Shown one piece after another: positions 25,865-34,707 of a DNA stretch of 64,000 bases. Numbering within the stretch: the first letter of the stretch is position 1; each line of letters begins with the position of its first letter. Both the position numbers and the translations under genes were made by a program. The stretch spans positions 26,695 to 90,694 of the forward strand of contig JBGVCG010000001.1 in assembly GCA_045226255.1 (NCBI GenBank), in the 5' to 3' direction. The stretch is from UBA1181 sp045226255 (lineage in GTDB: Bacteria; Bacteroidota; Bacteroidia; Bacteroidales; Paludibacteraceae). The notes below the pieces were generated by a model. The model had not been told where the DNA came from and ran no database searches. It saw only the letters and a list, made by a program, of their open reading frames with translations.

Positions 25865-28420
25865 ATGGGAACATTCTTAGTTATAATTGCGATAATCATT
25901 GCGACAGTAATCATACAATCCAAGTTGGCTAATTTCACCATTCGCTTCCAACAATTGTCGGAAGCGGAAGAAGAAAACCGTAAATTGATAAAAAGACTGA
26001 GCGAAATGGTGGCTCAGCTAAAAGCGGGAAGCGAACCTGTAGGGGACAACCGCACAGAGAACAACGTCAAGGAGAATCAGACGGCACCGACATTCACTGC
26101 CACAGGAAGGGTTGAACCCGTCAAGGATACTGCAAGAGTTGTCGAACCGGCTCCGAAAACCGAAACGGTTGAAAAGCTCAACACCGTAGAGAAAACCATC
26201 CCACAAAACGAGGAGGTGAAGGTGTCTGAGGAGATCAAGCAGACAAGTCCTGAACCAAAGGAAGAGCCTATTACTGTGCAAACGGAAGCGCCGAAGGAGC
26301 CCGCTCCTACTCCTTCCAGACAACCTGTCGAGGGGAACAGCAAGGCGGAACAACCTATCGCCAAAGCGACAGTCGCCCCTCAATCAAGCATCACGAAGAA
26401 CAAACCGTTCGATTTGGGCAAGCCTATATCTTCAACCTCAACTCCGCAGAAGGAGAGCAAAGAGAAGAAGACGAACTACGAACAATTCATCGGAGAGAAC
26501 CTCTTCGGGAAAATTGGCATCCTGATATTCGTCATAGGCATCGGATTCTTCGTGAAATATGCGATAGACAAGAACTGGATCAACGAAACCATGCGGACGA
26601 TCTTAGGATTCGGCATCGGTGCGGGTTTGTTCGCCATCGGGCACAAGCTACGGGAGAAATACCGCACGTTCAGTTCCTTGCTCGTGGGAGGTTGCTTTGC
26701 GGTCTTCTTCCTGACGGATGCGATCGCCTACCATTACTACGAGCTATACAGCCAACCGATCGCATTCGCCATCCTCGTGGTGTCCACACTGCTCATGGTC
26801 ACGCTTTCGATCCTGTACGACCGGCGTGAATTGGCCATCATAGCCCTGATAGGAGGATTTTTAGCGCCTTTCATCGTCAGCGGAGGCGGCGAGAAAGTGG
26901 CGAGCCTGTTAACTTACATCTTAGTACTGAACATCGGCATGTTCGCGCTCTCCATGTACAAGAAATGGAGCGAGCTGCCTATTCTATCCTTTGTGGCCAC
27001 GACAATCATCTCGATTCTCCTCGTCGCAAACATATGCGGACATGAGACGACGATGCTTCTCTTCTTCACCCTCTTCTATCTCATATTCCAGTTGCCGATC
27101 TTCCAAATACTGAAGCTCCAAAGCACAGAAAAAATGAGTACGGCCCTGGTATCCACCATCCTATCCAATAACATCGTCTACTTCTCGTTAGGACAAATCC
27201 TGCTTTATCAAATGGATGCGAACCAAATATACGAATGGGCGATCCATCCTAGCGCACTACTGTGCCTGTTCACCGCATTGGTCAACACGGGAATCCACAT
27301 TTGGATGCGGAAGGTCGGACATAACTTCTTGAAAGAGTTCACACTTGCGATGACCATCACTTTCATCACACTGTTCGTGCCAATACAATTCGACGGCAAG
27401 ATTGTCTTCCTGATATGGGCGGCGGAAATGGTGCTACTATATTGGCTTCACATCCGCTCGAAGGCCCGTTCCTACGAGCTTGGCGCATTATGCCTTTTAC
27501 TGGTGACGATCATATGCTATGTCCTATGCATCATGGATCCGGACTACCACACGACGACAAACAAATTGTTCGCGAACCAATACTTCGTATCCAACATATT
27601 CACATCATTCGCCTACCTTGCAATGGCCTTGTTGATGGAGAAGTACAAGGAGATATCCTCCAAATCCCAACTGTTGAATTACAACATTTTCAATCCGTTC
27701 TTCTACATCGCATCGATCCTGACGACTTACCTAGCCACCTGCGTCGAGCTATCGGGCTCCATCGAATCAAACGATTTGAGTTCGGCCTCAATCGGGTTAT
27801 TCACATCGGCCATGCTCCTGTTGATATGCTTCGCCCTCAGATACAGGTTCTCTTACGAGAAGCATGCAAGTTGCTACGTGGCCATGATGGCTTTGTCTGT
27901 CCTTGCATTTCCTCTGAGCATAAGTTTCGTGGATTTACCCGCCGACAAACTGCCATTCGTCTTTTTGTTAGGAAACGGCATATTAGGGATTCTTTGCCTA
28001 TGTCTGGTCTCCACGGATTATTACAAACGCAAACCATCGGATAAGGCATACACCATCTGCCTCAACCTGCTGGCCATGTTACAGATTGTCACGATGGTAT
28101 ACCTCATCGCTAAACAAATGGGCTGCGGCAACTTCTCCATCGTCTTCTCGATCACCATGGGCGTGATAGGCTTCATCCAAATGTGTCTTGGCATGAAACT
28201 GCACATGAAAATCATGCGTATCATCAGCCTATGCACCTTCGGTTTAGTGCTTGGCAAGTTGATCGCTGTGGATTTGTGGTCCATGCCTTCTCTGGGCAAG
28301 ATCATCACGTTCGTCCTGCTCGGACTTCTCCTGCTGATACTGTCATTCCTCTACCAAAAGCTGAAGAACGTGCTCTTCCAAGACGAAACCGAGAAAAAAG
28401 TGGAGGATCAACAAGCATGA
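25865..28420 (+). CDS. DUF2339 polytopic membrane protein
   Basis: An 851-residue inner-membrane protein. It begins with one helix (residues 2-20), then a short coiled coil ('RFQQLSEAEEENRKLIKRLSEMVAQL'), then a 130-residue hydrophilic linker rich in Pro, Glu, Lys and Thr. From about 205 it has the DUF2339 core with 'YEQFIGENLFGKIGILIFVIGIGFFVKYAID' and about 24 membrane helices, including 'RRELAIIALIGGFLAPFIVSGG'. The core is widely conserved in bacteria and its function is unknown. The coiled coil plus long linker suggests that the N-terminus reaches for a partner. Confidence 0.88.
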   Translation: MGTFLVIIAIIIATVIIQSKLANFTIRFQQLSEAEEENRKLIKRLSEMVAQLKAGSEPVGDNRTENNVKENQTAPTFTATGRVEPVKDTARVVEPAPKTETVEKLNTVEKTIPQNEEVKVSEEIKQTSPEPKEEPITVQTEAPKEPAPTPSRQPVEGNSKAEQPIAKATVAPQSSITKNKPFDLGKPISSTSTPQKESKEKKTNYEQFIGENLFGKIGILIFVIGIGFFVKYAIDKNWINETMRTILGFGIGAGLFAIGHKLREKYRTFSSLLVGGCFAVFFLTDAIAYHYYELYSQPIAFAILVVSTLLMVTLSILYDRRELAIIALIGGFLAPFIVSGGGEKVASLLTYILVLNIGMFALSMYKKWSELPILSFVATTIISILLVANICGHETTMLLFFTLFYLIFQLPIFQILKLQSTEKMSTALVSTILSNNIVYFSLGQILLYQMDANQIYEWAIHPSALLCLFTALVNTGIHIWMRKVGHNFLKEFTLAMTITFITLFVPIQFDGKIVFLIWAAEMVLLYWLHIRSKARSYELGALCLLLVTIICYVLCIMDPDYHTTTNKLFANQYFVSNIFTSFAYLAMALLMEKYKEISSKSQLLNYNIFNPFFYIASILTTYLATCVELSGSIESNDLSSASIGLFTSAMLLLICFALRYRFSYEKHASCYVAMMALSVLAFPLSISFVDLPADKLPFVFLLGNGILGILCLCLVSTDYYKRKPSDKAYTICLNLLAMLQIVTMVYLIAKQMGCGNFSIVFSITMGVIGFIQMCLGMKLHMKIMRIISLCTFGLVLGKLIAVDLWSMPSLGKIITFVLLGLLLLILSFLYQKLKNVLFQDETEKKVEDQQA

Positions 28421-28436
28421 TATAGCACATCTTATC

Positions 28437-28467
28437 TTGTCCATTTAAACTCCATTCGTTACCTTTG
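28437..28467 (+). promoter_or_regulatory. Promoter of the lipoprotein-topB operon
   Basis: TTG (28437-28439), 20 nt, then TACCTTTG (28460-28467): a full Bacteroidota -33/-7 match. The transcript would start near 28474, so an ATG at 28472 cannot be the true start of the next gene. Confidence 0.75.
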
Positions 28468-28495
28468 TGGTATGATTTTTCAAGGAGGAACAAAA

Positions 28496-29002
28496 ATGAA
28501 AAGATTTTCTCGTGTGCTTTTTCTGATAGGGATCGCGGCGACCGTGCTTTTGGGATCCTGCACCGATTCTTCCCTCTTCGGAGAGTGGAAATGTTACGAT
28601 TTCACCATAGCGGACACAACCGGCATACCGGCAGAACTCATCAAGAGCGGCGTCGAATCCGCCAAGAGCACAACCCTTTGCATCAACGAGGATTCAACCT
28701 ACCGGGAGGATTATATTGTCGAGGACGCAGAAATCATCTCCACCTTAGGCAACTACAGCATCATGGGGGATAGCATATGCTTCTCGCCCGTCCAAATGGG
28801 GGGCAAGGAGTTGACGGACACCTCCGCCATCGAGTATAGATATATCGCTAACGACGAGCGGCTAGCGAACATCACTTTCCCTAAACGATACAAGTTCGAA
28901 TTGAAGGATAAAAAGCTATTGCTCAAGGAATTGATATACAGCGGCGCCTCAAGAAGCAAAACAAACGAGACGACCATGTTCTACGAAAAGACGAGAAAAT
29001 GA
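28496..29002 (+). CDS. Small lipoprotein, lipocalin-like, coupled to topB
   Basis: 168 residues from the ATG at 28496, chosen because AAGGAGG lies 8 nt upstream and the promoter rules out the earlier ATG at 28472. Signal 'RVLFLIGIAATVLLGSC' has the lipobox LGSC. The mature part has 'SSLFGEWKCYDFTIADTTG', 'LGNYSIMGDSICFSP' and 'RYKFELKDKKLLLKELIYSG', the same pattern as small lipocalin-like lipoproteins and as the gene at 3269. Its stop overlaps the topB start by 4 nt (ATGA), so it is translated together with a DNA topoisomerase, a pairing with no obvious functional reason. Confidence 0.75.
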   Translation: MKRFSRVLFLIGIAATVLLGSCTDSSLFGEWKCYDFTIADTTGIPAELIKSGVESAKSTTLCINEDSTYREDYIVEDAEIISTLGNYSIMGDSICFSPVQMGGKELTDTSAIEYRYIANDERLANITFPKRYKFELKDKKLLLKELIYSGASRSKTNETTMFYEKTRK

Positions 29003-31125
29003 AGGTTTGCATCGCGGAGAAACCCAGCGTGGCAAGGGATATAGCGGCCGTTTTGGGGGCTACCACCCGCCGGGACGGTTACATTGAAGGGAACGGATAC
29101 CAGGTCACCTGGGTGTTCGGTCACCTCTGCACCCTGAAGGAACCCCACGAATACAACCCTGCATGGAAACGGTGGGACATCTATAGCCTGCCGATGATTC
29201 CCCAGAAGTTCGGCATCAAGCTCATCAACGACGAGGGCTCCATCAAGCAATTCCACATCATCGAAAGTCTCATCAAGAATGCGGAGGAGATCATCAACTG
29301 CGGGGATGCCGGGCAAGAGGGCGAGCTCATCCAACGATGGGTGATGCAGATGGCGGGATGCAAATGCCCCGTCAAACGGCTCTGGACCTCCTCCCTGACA
29401 GAAGAGGCGCTCAAGGAGGGCTTCAACAACCTCCACCCGCAATCGGACTACGACAAACTGTACGAGGCCGGGGCCATGCGCGCCATAGGCGACTGGCTCT
29501 TAGGCATGAACGCCACACGTCTCTACACCATGAAGTACGGCGGCAACAAGCAGGTGCTCTCCATCGGAAGGGTGCAGACGCCTACCCTCGCTTTGGTCGT
29601 GAAGAGGCACCTGGAGATCGTCAATTTCAAGCCGGAGCAATACTGGGAGCTGAAGACCGTCTACCGCGACACCACCTTCGCCGCCACAAAAGGCAAATTC
29701 ACCACGGAGGAGGAGGGAAGACAATTCCTTCAAGAGGTGCAAAACAGTGAGTTCACCGTCACCGACGTGACCACCAAGAAGGGTGTGGAATTCGCCCCAC
29801 GGCTGTTCGACCTCACCTCGCTCCAAGTGGAGTGCAACAAGAAATATGCCTTCTCCGCCGAGGAGACCCTGAAACTGATCCAATCGCTCTACGAGAAGAA
29901 GGTCACCACCTACCCTCGTGTGGACAACACCTACCTGAGCGACGACATATACCCTAAGATCCCGAACATCATGCGGGGCATGACAAGGTACGAAGCGCTC
30001 ACGCAAAGCGTCCTGGCGAATAAGATACCGAAGACCAAACGTGTGTTCGACAACAGCAAGGTGACCGACCACCACGCCATCATCCCGACGGGCGTCAACC
30101 CGACGAACCTCACGGCCGACGAATGGAAGGTGTACGACCTCGTGGCGAAACGCTTCATCGCCAACTTCTACCCAGACTGCCAGATCTCCACCACCACCGT
30201 CATGGGACAGGTAGAAAGCATCGAGTTCAAGGCAAACGGTAAGCAGATCCTCTCGCCAGGCTGGCGTGCCATCTACGACAAAGAGAAGAACGAGGAGGCC
30301 CCCAACGACGAGGAGAAGACACTGCCCGCCTTCACGAAAGGAGAGCATGGTCCGCACACCCCAGATCTGGCGGAGAAATGGACCACCGCCCCGAAACCCT
30401 ACACGGAAGCCACCCTGCTCCGCGCCATGGAGACGGCAGGCAAGCAGATGGAGGACGGAGAACTGCGCGACCTGCTGAAGGAGAACGGTATCGGCAGACC
30501 TTCCACGCGGGCCAACATCATCGAAACTCTCTTCAAGCGCAACTACATGCGCAAGGAGAAAAAGAATATCATTGCCACGCAAACCGGCATCGACCTCATC
30601 GCAACCATCCAGCAAGAGTTGCTGAAGTCCGCCGAACTGACCGGACAATGGGAGAAGCGCCTACGTATGATTGAGAAAAGCACCTACGACAGCGCCACCT
30701 TCATGACGGAGCTGAAGACCATGGTGACGGAGATCGTCCAAAGCGTGAAATACGACAACCAACGCACCATCACCATCGAGGAGAAGAAAGCGGAGGAAGA
30801 GAAGAAAAAAACGTCTAAACCTCGCACCAAGACGGTAAAGAAGGAGAAGACGGAAGAGCCTCAACCTACCACGGATGCCAAGCAGGCACAGCCTCAACCA
30901 GAAGCGCAACCACAGCCTCAACCACAACAAGCAGCCCCCCCACCCGCCACCATCGTCGGCATGACCTGCCCACTCTGCGGAAAGGGAACGATCGTCAAGG
31001 GAAGAACCGCCTACGGATGCTCCGAATGGAAAGGGGGTTGCCCGCTCCGCCTGCCCATCGAAGTGGACGGGAAGGAGCAAAGCACAGAGGATCTACTGAA
31101 ACAATTGAAGAGGCTCAAACAATAA
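28999..31125 (+). CDS. topB: DNA topoisomerase III (type IA)
   Basis: A 708-residue type IA topoisomerase that separates linked DNA by passing single strands. The Toprim domain opens with 'MKVCIAEKPSVARDIAAVLG' and has 'NCGDAGQEGELIQRWV' with the acidic Mg2+ site. 'SIGRVQTPTLALVVKRHLEI' follows, then the active Tyr in 'VTTYPRVDNTYLSDDIYPK' (about residue 308) and 'ENGIGRPSTRANIIETLFKRNY'. The tail has a Lys/Glu stretch, a Gln-Pro-rich linker and one Cys4 zinc ribbon ('CPLCGKGTIVKGRTAYGC...GGC'). Copies of the last 49 nt of this gene are found downstream. Type III enzymes of Bacteroidota also occur on mobile elements, but nothing here marks this one as mobile. Confidence 0.95.
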   Translation: MKVCIAEKPSVARDIAAVLGATTRRDGYIEGNGYQVTWVFGHLCTLKEPHEYNPAWKRWDIYSLPMIPQKFGIKLINDEGSIKQFHIIESLIKNAEEIINCGDAGQEGELIQRWVMQMAGCKCPVKRLWTSSLTEEALKEGFNNLHPQSDYDKLYEAGAMRAIGDWLLGMNATRLYTMKYGGNKQVLSIGRVQTPTLALVVKRHLEIVNFKPEQYWELKTVYRDTTFAATKGKFTTEEEGRQFLQEVQNSEFTVTDVTTKKGVEFAPRLFDLTSLQVECNKKYAFSAEETLKLIQSLYEKKVTTYPRVDNTYLSDDIYPKIPNIMRGMTRYEALTQSVLANKIPKTKRVFDNSKVTDHHAIIPTGVNPTNLTADEWKVYDLVAKRFIANFYPDCQISTTTVMGQVESIEFKANGKQILSPGWRAIYDKEKNEEAPNDEEKTLPAFTKGEHGPHTPDLAEKWTTAPKPYTEATLLRAMETAGKQMEDGELRDLLKENGIGRPSTRANIIETLFKRNYMRKEKKNIIATQTGIDLIATIQQELLKSAELTGQWEKRLRMIEKSTYDSATFMTELKTMVTEIVQSVKYDNQRTITIEEKKAEEEKKKTSKPRTKTVKKEKTEEPQPTTDAKQAQPQPEAQPQPQPQQAAPPPATIVGMTCPLCGKGTIVKGRTAYGCSEWKGGCPLRLPIEVDGKEQSTEDLLKQLKRLKQ

Positions 31126-31127
31126 AA

Positions 31128-31152
31128 AAGGGGAATCGCAACGACTCCCCTT
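31128..31152. terminator. Bidirectional terminator, repeat unit 1
   Basis: AAGGGGA (31128-31134) pairs with TCCCCTT (31146-31152), between topB and the convergent T9SS gene. An almost identical hairpin, one base different in the loop, occurs at 32980-33004. Confidence 0.7.
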
Positions 31153-31175
31153 CCTCATACCCTCATGGTAAATAA

Positions 31176-31979
31176 TTATGGCACGACCACCTTAACCGGC
31201 CGTCCGTTTCCAACCTTCACCACATAAACACCCGAATTTAACGACAAAACACCATCACTACCCCTGTAAACTTGTACACCATCCACCGTGTACACCGCAT
31301 ACGGGATACCCTCACTCTCCACAAACAAAGAAGAAGGTCCTGTATGGATTTTACCGACATTATCCATGGCAAAAAGGGAAACGCCTGTAGGTACAGCATA
31401 CCACACACTATTTAAAATCGTCACATCCGCATCAGGCATAGGGAATTCTTCATGATACCATACATCAGTGTTTAAGCTGCCTAAAGAATCCAGCCCACCA
31501 TACACCGTGCCATTTATACTATTTTCCCTGACAATTTTTTCCGCTTCCTCCAATGATTCATATTCGCCATTCCAACCCGTAGGTTCAAGCAGGAGTTGGG
31601 ATATGTCGCATATAGAGCAAGTCGTAATCCAATTAAGATCTGTTCCATTACAAGGTTCCAATGTAAGGCCATTCGACACAATAGTACCAACCTTAACATC
31701 ACACTGCACCACATAATAGTTGGAATGCCACTCCTCATCACAGATTTCATCCATAGGGATATACCGAATATCTTCGTATTCATAACGTGGAGTCCAAGAT
31801 TGATTGTCTGGGACTTCACCACTATAGATGTACGACACCGTCCGAATCTTCGGCGTTACTTCCACCGAGTCATTTGGAAGATATGGATCACTACCATCCT
31901 GATTATCATCAGCATACGCACTACCACTTCCCATCAACACCCAAAAAACTGTAATTAAAAAAGATAAATTGTGTTTCAT
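31176..31979 (-). CDS. Small T9SS-sorted protein, paralogue A
   Basis: About 267 residues. Two ATGs (31985 and 31979) precede the signal peptide 'KHNLSFLITVFWVLMGSGSAYA'; either could be used. The middle contains several Cys residues ('CDEEWHSNYYVVQCDVKVGTI', 'LTTCSICD') and 'FPMPDADVTILNSVWYAVP'. The last 70 residues are a T9SS sorting domain ending 'LNSGVYVVKVGNGRPVKVVVP'. From 'MPDADV' on it aligns with paralogue C at 33030 (shared 'GPSSLFVESEGIPYAVY', 'YRGSDGVLSLNSGVY'). Function is unknown. A -7 element TACATTTG lies at 32048-32055. Confidence 0.8.
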   Translation of the reverse strand: MKHNLSFLITVFWVLMGSGSAYADDNQDGSDPYLPNDSVEVTPKIRTVSYIYSGEVPDNQSWTPRYEYEDIRYIPMDEICDEEWHSNYYVVQCDVKVGTIVSNGLTLEPCNGTDLNWITTCSICDISQLLLEPTGWNGEYESLEEAEKIVRENSINGTVYGGLDSLGSLNTDVWYHEEFPMPDADVTILNSVWYAVPTGVSLFAMDNVGKIHTGPSSLFVESEGIPYAVYTVDGVQVYRGSDGVLSLNSGVYVVKVGNGRPVKVVVP

Positions 31980-32134
31980 AAGCATTAAATTATTATTGAA
32001 CTAAACCTATATAAACAACAATACTACGATTCTTCCAGAGAACCGAACAAATGTAATAAAAATCCAAGAAAAAAAGATGGATATTAAGCCAAAGCCATTT
32101 TTTCTCAGATGAAAGAGCATCAACCTGCCCCGAA

Positions 32135-32183
32135 GCAAAGTACGGGACATCTGATAAACCAGCGGAAGAGACTCAAACAATAA
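32135..32183 (+). repeat. topB: Decayed duplicate of the topB 3' end
   Basis: These 49 nt align without gaps to the last 49 nt of topB (31077-31125), with 36 identities by my count, including GAAGAG and ACTCAAACAATAA at the end. A hairpin follows it as at topB. A third, shorter copy (AAGAGGCTCAAACAATA, 32959-32975) matches the topB end exactly and again precedes a hairpin. Confidence 0.75.
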
Positions 32184-32187
32184 AAGT

Positions 32188-32221
32188 GAGAGAGGGAAAG
32201 TATCACTACTTCCCCTCTCTC
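32188..32221. terminator. Terminator hairpin, repeat unit 2
   Basis: GAGAGAGGG (32188-32196) pairs with CCCTCTCTC (32213-32221), with an inner AAG/CTT pairing. It takes the same place in unit 2 as the topB terminator in unit 1. Confidence 0.65.
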
Positions 32222-32302
32222 TCCACTGTCAGAATCATCAACCTTAAATAAACCAACCTTAAACGTCCACAAAACCTATTATCAACTAAAAACTTCTACG
32301 TA

Positions 32303-32705
32303 TTACAGAACCAACATCTTGACGGGAAGGTCCGTTGCCCAACTCCATGATGCGAAGGGGGGAACAACTCGGCATAATCATTACATTTATATGCCAGCAC
32401 CCCACTCTCCATGAAGAGGGAACAACTCACAACATCACACTCGGACCATCCACGTGGATGGATAAATATAAAAACGAGGACCGCCAGCCTACACTGGCTT
32501 TGAAACAGAATTAGGCAATGCCCAATCTGGAAAGAACACAACATCAATATCCGGCACTATAAAACATCCTCAGCATACGCATTGCGCACCTTCAGACGCA
32601 CCCAAGGCAGAATCAGCAGACCCATCCTGCGGACAAACCTCCGCACATAAGTCACCAATCCCTATCACAAGGGAGCATGCCATAAAACGAATAATTTTTT
32701 TTCAT
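32303..32705 (-). pseudogene. Decayed T9SS paralogue B
   Basis: Read on the minus strand, this is a broken copy of paralogue C. The start ATGAAAAAAAA at 32705 matches the start of C, and TAA at 32303 aligns with its stop. Matching blocks are 'GATTCTG...GGTGCGT...GCTGAGGA' of the N-terminal part, then 'PDIDVVFFPDWALPNSVSK' (C has PDADVVFVQNWAVPMSVSK), an in-frame stop, 'YPSTWMV', a frameshift and 'CDVVSCSLFMESGVLAYK'. The central 300 or so bases are deleted. So it carries a deletion, at least two stops and at least one frameshift, and cannot make the protein. Confidence 0.85.
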
Positions 32706-32958
32706 ACGCTTAAATTGTCCTATATATTGTTATCCTAAATGTCTATACTAAATTGCTCTATTATAATTTGCGCACAAACTCCACCTGCAAAGTTAACAAA
32801 AAATAAATTAAACAAAAGAAAATTCAGATTTTTTTGAGTAAAAACTCATAAAAATACAATATACGCCCCCACCGTCCTTTCACGTAGATGAGGCAGAGCG
32901 GAATTATTCGTTCCGCATATCCGGAACAATATATCGTATAATCAGCACTGCCCACTAA

Positions 32959-32975
32959 AAGAGGCTCAAACAATA
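32959..32975 (+). repeat. topB: Second duplicate of the topB 3' end (short)
   Basis: AAGAGGCTCAAACAATA is identical to bases of the topB end (31108-31124). It lies just before the unit 3 terminator, in the same order and orientation as at topB. Confidence 0.75.
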
Positions 32976-32979
32976 GGAA

Positions 32980-33004
32980 AAGGGGAATCGCGACGACTCC
33001 CCTT
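32980..33004. terminator. Terminator hairpin, repeat unit 3
   Basis: AAGGGGA (32980-32986) pairs with TCCCCTT (32998-33004). Stem and flank (ACTCCCCTTCCTCA) are the same as at 31128-31152. It ends paralogue C on the minus strand. Confidence 0.7.
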
Positions 33005-33029
33005 CCTCAAAAATATATTTTCTGAACAT

Positions 33030-33794
33030 TTACGGGACAACCACCTTAACGGACGACCCGTCGCCTAACTTCACAAAGTAAATTCCCGGATTCAGCGACA
33101 CAGCATAGTCACTGCCCGTATAGACCAATGTTCCATTCTCCGCGAAGACAGAATAACTCACACCGTCACACTCGACCATCAACGTGGATGGACCCGCATA
33201 AACGCGAGGGCCACTAACCTGCGCAGTCTTCGAAACAGACATCGGCACCGCCCAATTTTGAACGAACACAACATCTGCATCCGGCATAATAAAATATCGC
33301 TGACAAGGAGGCAGAGGCGGAGGACCAAATTCACAATCCACACTAGTTTGTTGGATTTCCGCATCCCCCTCCATCTGACCGTACGCAGCAGAATAATGGC
33401 TCAGTGCCATCACGCACACAGGAAGAGTCGTCACGGAAGAATAAGCATATCCAGAGCCTGGATCAATAACACCAAACCACACGGTATCTCCAACCATAAC
33501 ATTGTATTCAATGATGTTTCGATAAACCGAATAGTAATCGGGCAAATCATCACAATACTCGTCTGCGGTCGTAAAGCGACCTTCCTTTTCTGTTCCCGAG
33601 AAACGCAAATCGCTGATCCTCGGATTGTCTCCAAGATTCCTCAGGACACGCATCTTAACCGCACCCTCTGATACACCTGCCGCTACAGAATCACCATCTG
33701 CGGAGACAAGGCCAACATCTTGTGCCCCCTGTGCAAGCATACCCTCGCCACACAAGAAGCAAAATAACCCTAAAATGAACAAACGTTTTTTCAT
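33030..33794 (-). CDS. Small T9SS-sorted protein, paralogue C
   Basis: The ATG at 33794 is chosen because it opens a clean signal peptide (KKRLFILGLFCFLCGEGMLA, then Gln) and lies 43 nt downstream of a full promoter; the frame remains open to 33893. The product has 254 residues. A segment 'DYYSVYRNIIEYNVMVGDTVWFGVIDPGSGYAYSSV' suggests a beta-rich fold. The last 75 residues are a T9SS sorting domain ending 'LNPGIYFVKLGDGSSVKVVVP'. It is the intact relative of pseudogene B and of paralogue A. Function is unknown. Confidence 0.8.
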   Translation of the reverse strand: MKKRLFILGLFCFLCGEGMLAQGAQDVGLVSADGDSVAAGVSEGAVKMRVLRNLGDNPRISDLRFSGTEKEGRFTTADEYCDDLPDYYSVYRNIIEYNVMVGDTVWFGVIDPGSGYAYSSVTTLPVCVMALSHYSAAYGQMEGDAEIQQTSVDCEFGPPPLPPCQRYFIMPDADVVFVQNWAVPMSVSKTAQVSGPRVYAGPSTLMVECDGVSYSVFAENGTLVYTGSDYAVSLNPGIYFVKLGDGSSVKVVVP

Positions 33795-33836
33795 AAGCAG
33801 CTGTTCTTTATGAGAAAAATCCAACAATACGTTTCG

Positions 33837-33866
33837 CAAATATACGGTAAAAATCAAAAAAAACAA
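33837..33866 (-). promoter_or_regulatory. Promoter of T9SS paralogue C
   Basis: On the minus strand TTG (33866-33864), 19 nt, then TATATTTG (33844-33837). It lies inside the longer open frame and so supports the start at 33794. Confidence 0.7.
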
Positions 33867-33910
33867 CGGAAGAATCAAATTTAACATAGACACACCTTTA
33901 AAATTGATGC

Positions 33911-33943
33911 AAAAAAAATCGGGACCCCACAGGAGATCCCGAC
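33911..33943 (-). terminator. Terminator of the outer-membrane barrel gene
   Basis: TCGGGA (33919-33924) pairs with TCCCGA (33937-33942) and on the minus strand the stem is followed by eight T (33918-33911). Confidence 0.8.
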
Positions 33944-33965
33944 TTATATATTTCCCGACGAAACC

Positions 33966-34628
33966 TTACGGAAGCCTCAAGCCGAAGCAAGCGGAGAAGG
34001 AACGACCCTTGTAGGCGGGTTGTTTCACATTCGCATTCATGTTCGTACAACCGATTTCCGCATTCAATTTCAACACCATGAAGTCATAGATGAAACGAAT
34101 TCCACCACACAAACCGAAATCGAAACGGTTCAAACGTGGATTGTCTCCACCATAGGTGTTATATTCCAGCGTACTAAAACCATTTTCCTGTTCGTACAAG
34201 TCTGAAGACTGGGAATATTTACCCGCAATACCATAACCGAAATACGGACCGCCCAATATCTGCATACCCGCTTTACGCGAGAAGGTGATGTTGAAAGCGA
34301 ACTCCAACGGAGCCTCTATGGACATGGCTGTCACGTCATAGTCCCATACATATCCATCATAAGCGGTATAGGTGAAACCCTTGCTCTCGAACGTCAACGA
34401 AGGACAGAAGGATGTCCATGCATAAAACAACGGAATATCAGCACCCGCACCCGCACGGAACAGAGGTTTGTACTCCGCCGATTTCTCGCTGATGGTAGTA
34501 TATGTCACACCACCATCGATGATAAAATGATTCCCGTCAAATGGAGAGAACTGCTTATAAGGACTAATCTGGGCAGCCGCTCCGAACGCACATATTGAGG
34601 CTATTATCGCCGCAAAAATCTTCTTCAT
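33966..34628 (-). CDS. Outer-membrane beta-barrel protein (PorT-like family)
   Basis: A 220-residue protein with signal peptide 'KKIFAAIIASICAFGAAA' followed by Gln. The rest is made of alternating amphipathic strands ('FIIDGGVTYTTISE', 'LFRAGAGADIPLFY', 'MSIEAPLEFAFNITFSRKAGMQILGGPYFGYGIAGKY', 'RFDFGLCGGIRFIYDFMVLKLNAEIG') and ends in 'FGLRLP'. This is the eight-strand barrel pattern of the PorT/outer-membrane beta-barrel domain common in Bacteroidota. PorT itself is a T9SS component, but this family is large, so a direct T9SS role is not claimed. Confidence 0.75.
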   Translation of the reverse strand: MKKIFAAIIASICAFGAAAQISPYKQFSPFDGNHFIIDGGVTYTTISEKSAEYKPLFRAGAGADIPLFYAWTSFCPSLTFESKGFTYTAYDGYVWDYDVTAMSIEAPLEFAFNITFSRKAGMQILGGPYFGYGIAGKYSQSSDLYEQENGFSTLEYNTYGGDNPRLNRFDFGLCGGIRFIYDFMVLKLNAEIGCTNMNANVKQPAYKGRSFSACFGLRLP

Positions 34629-34707
34629 ATTGAACTGTACACTAAAATCGTTAACAAATGACGGGTGCGAATTTAGTTAAATTTTATAAAAAACAAATCA
34701 CTTTCGC

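Noticed and set aside
29500..30648. 382-codon minus-strand frame inside topB
   Set aside because: Antisense shadow of a fully recognisable topoisomerase; composition is Val/Leu/His/Gly-rich without motifs.
28999..31125. topB as sign of an integrated mobile element
   Set aside because: No integrase, transposase, mobilisation gene or flanking repeat is present; it is coupled to a chromosomal-type lipoprotein gene.
32296..32547. 83-codon frame in the T9SS array as a real small gene
   Set aside because: It is in a different frame from the recognisable remnant and mirrors the same out-of-frame reading inside paralogue C.
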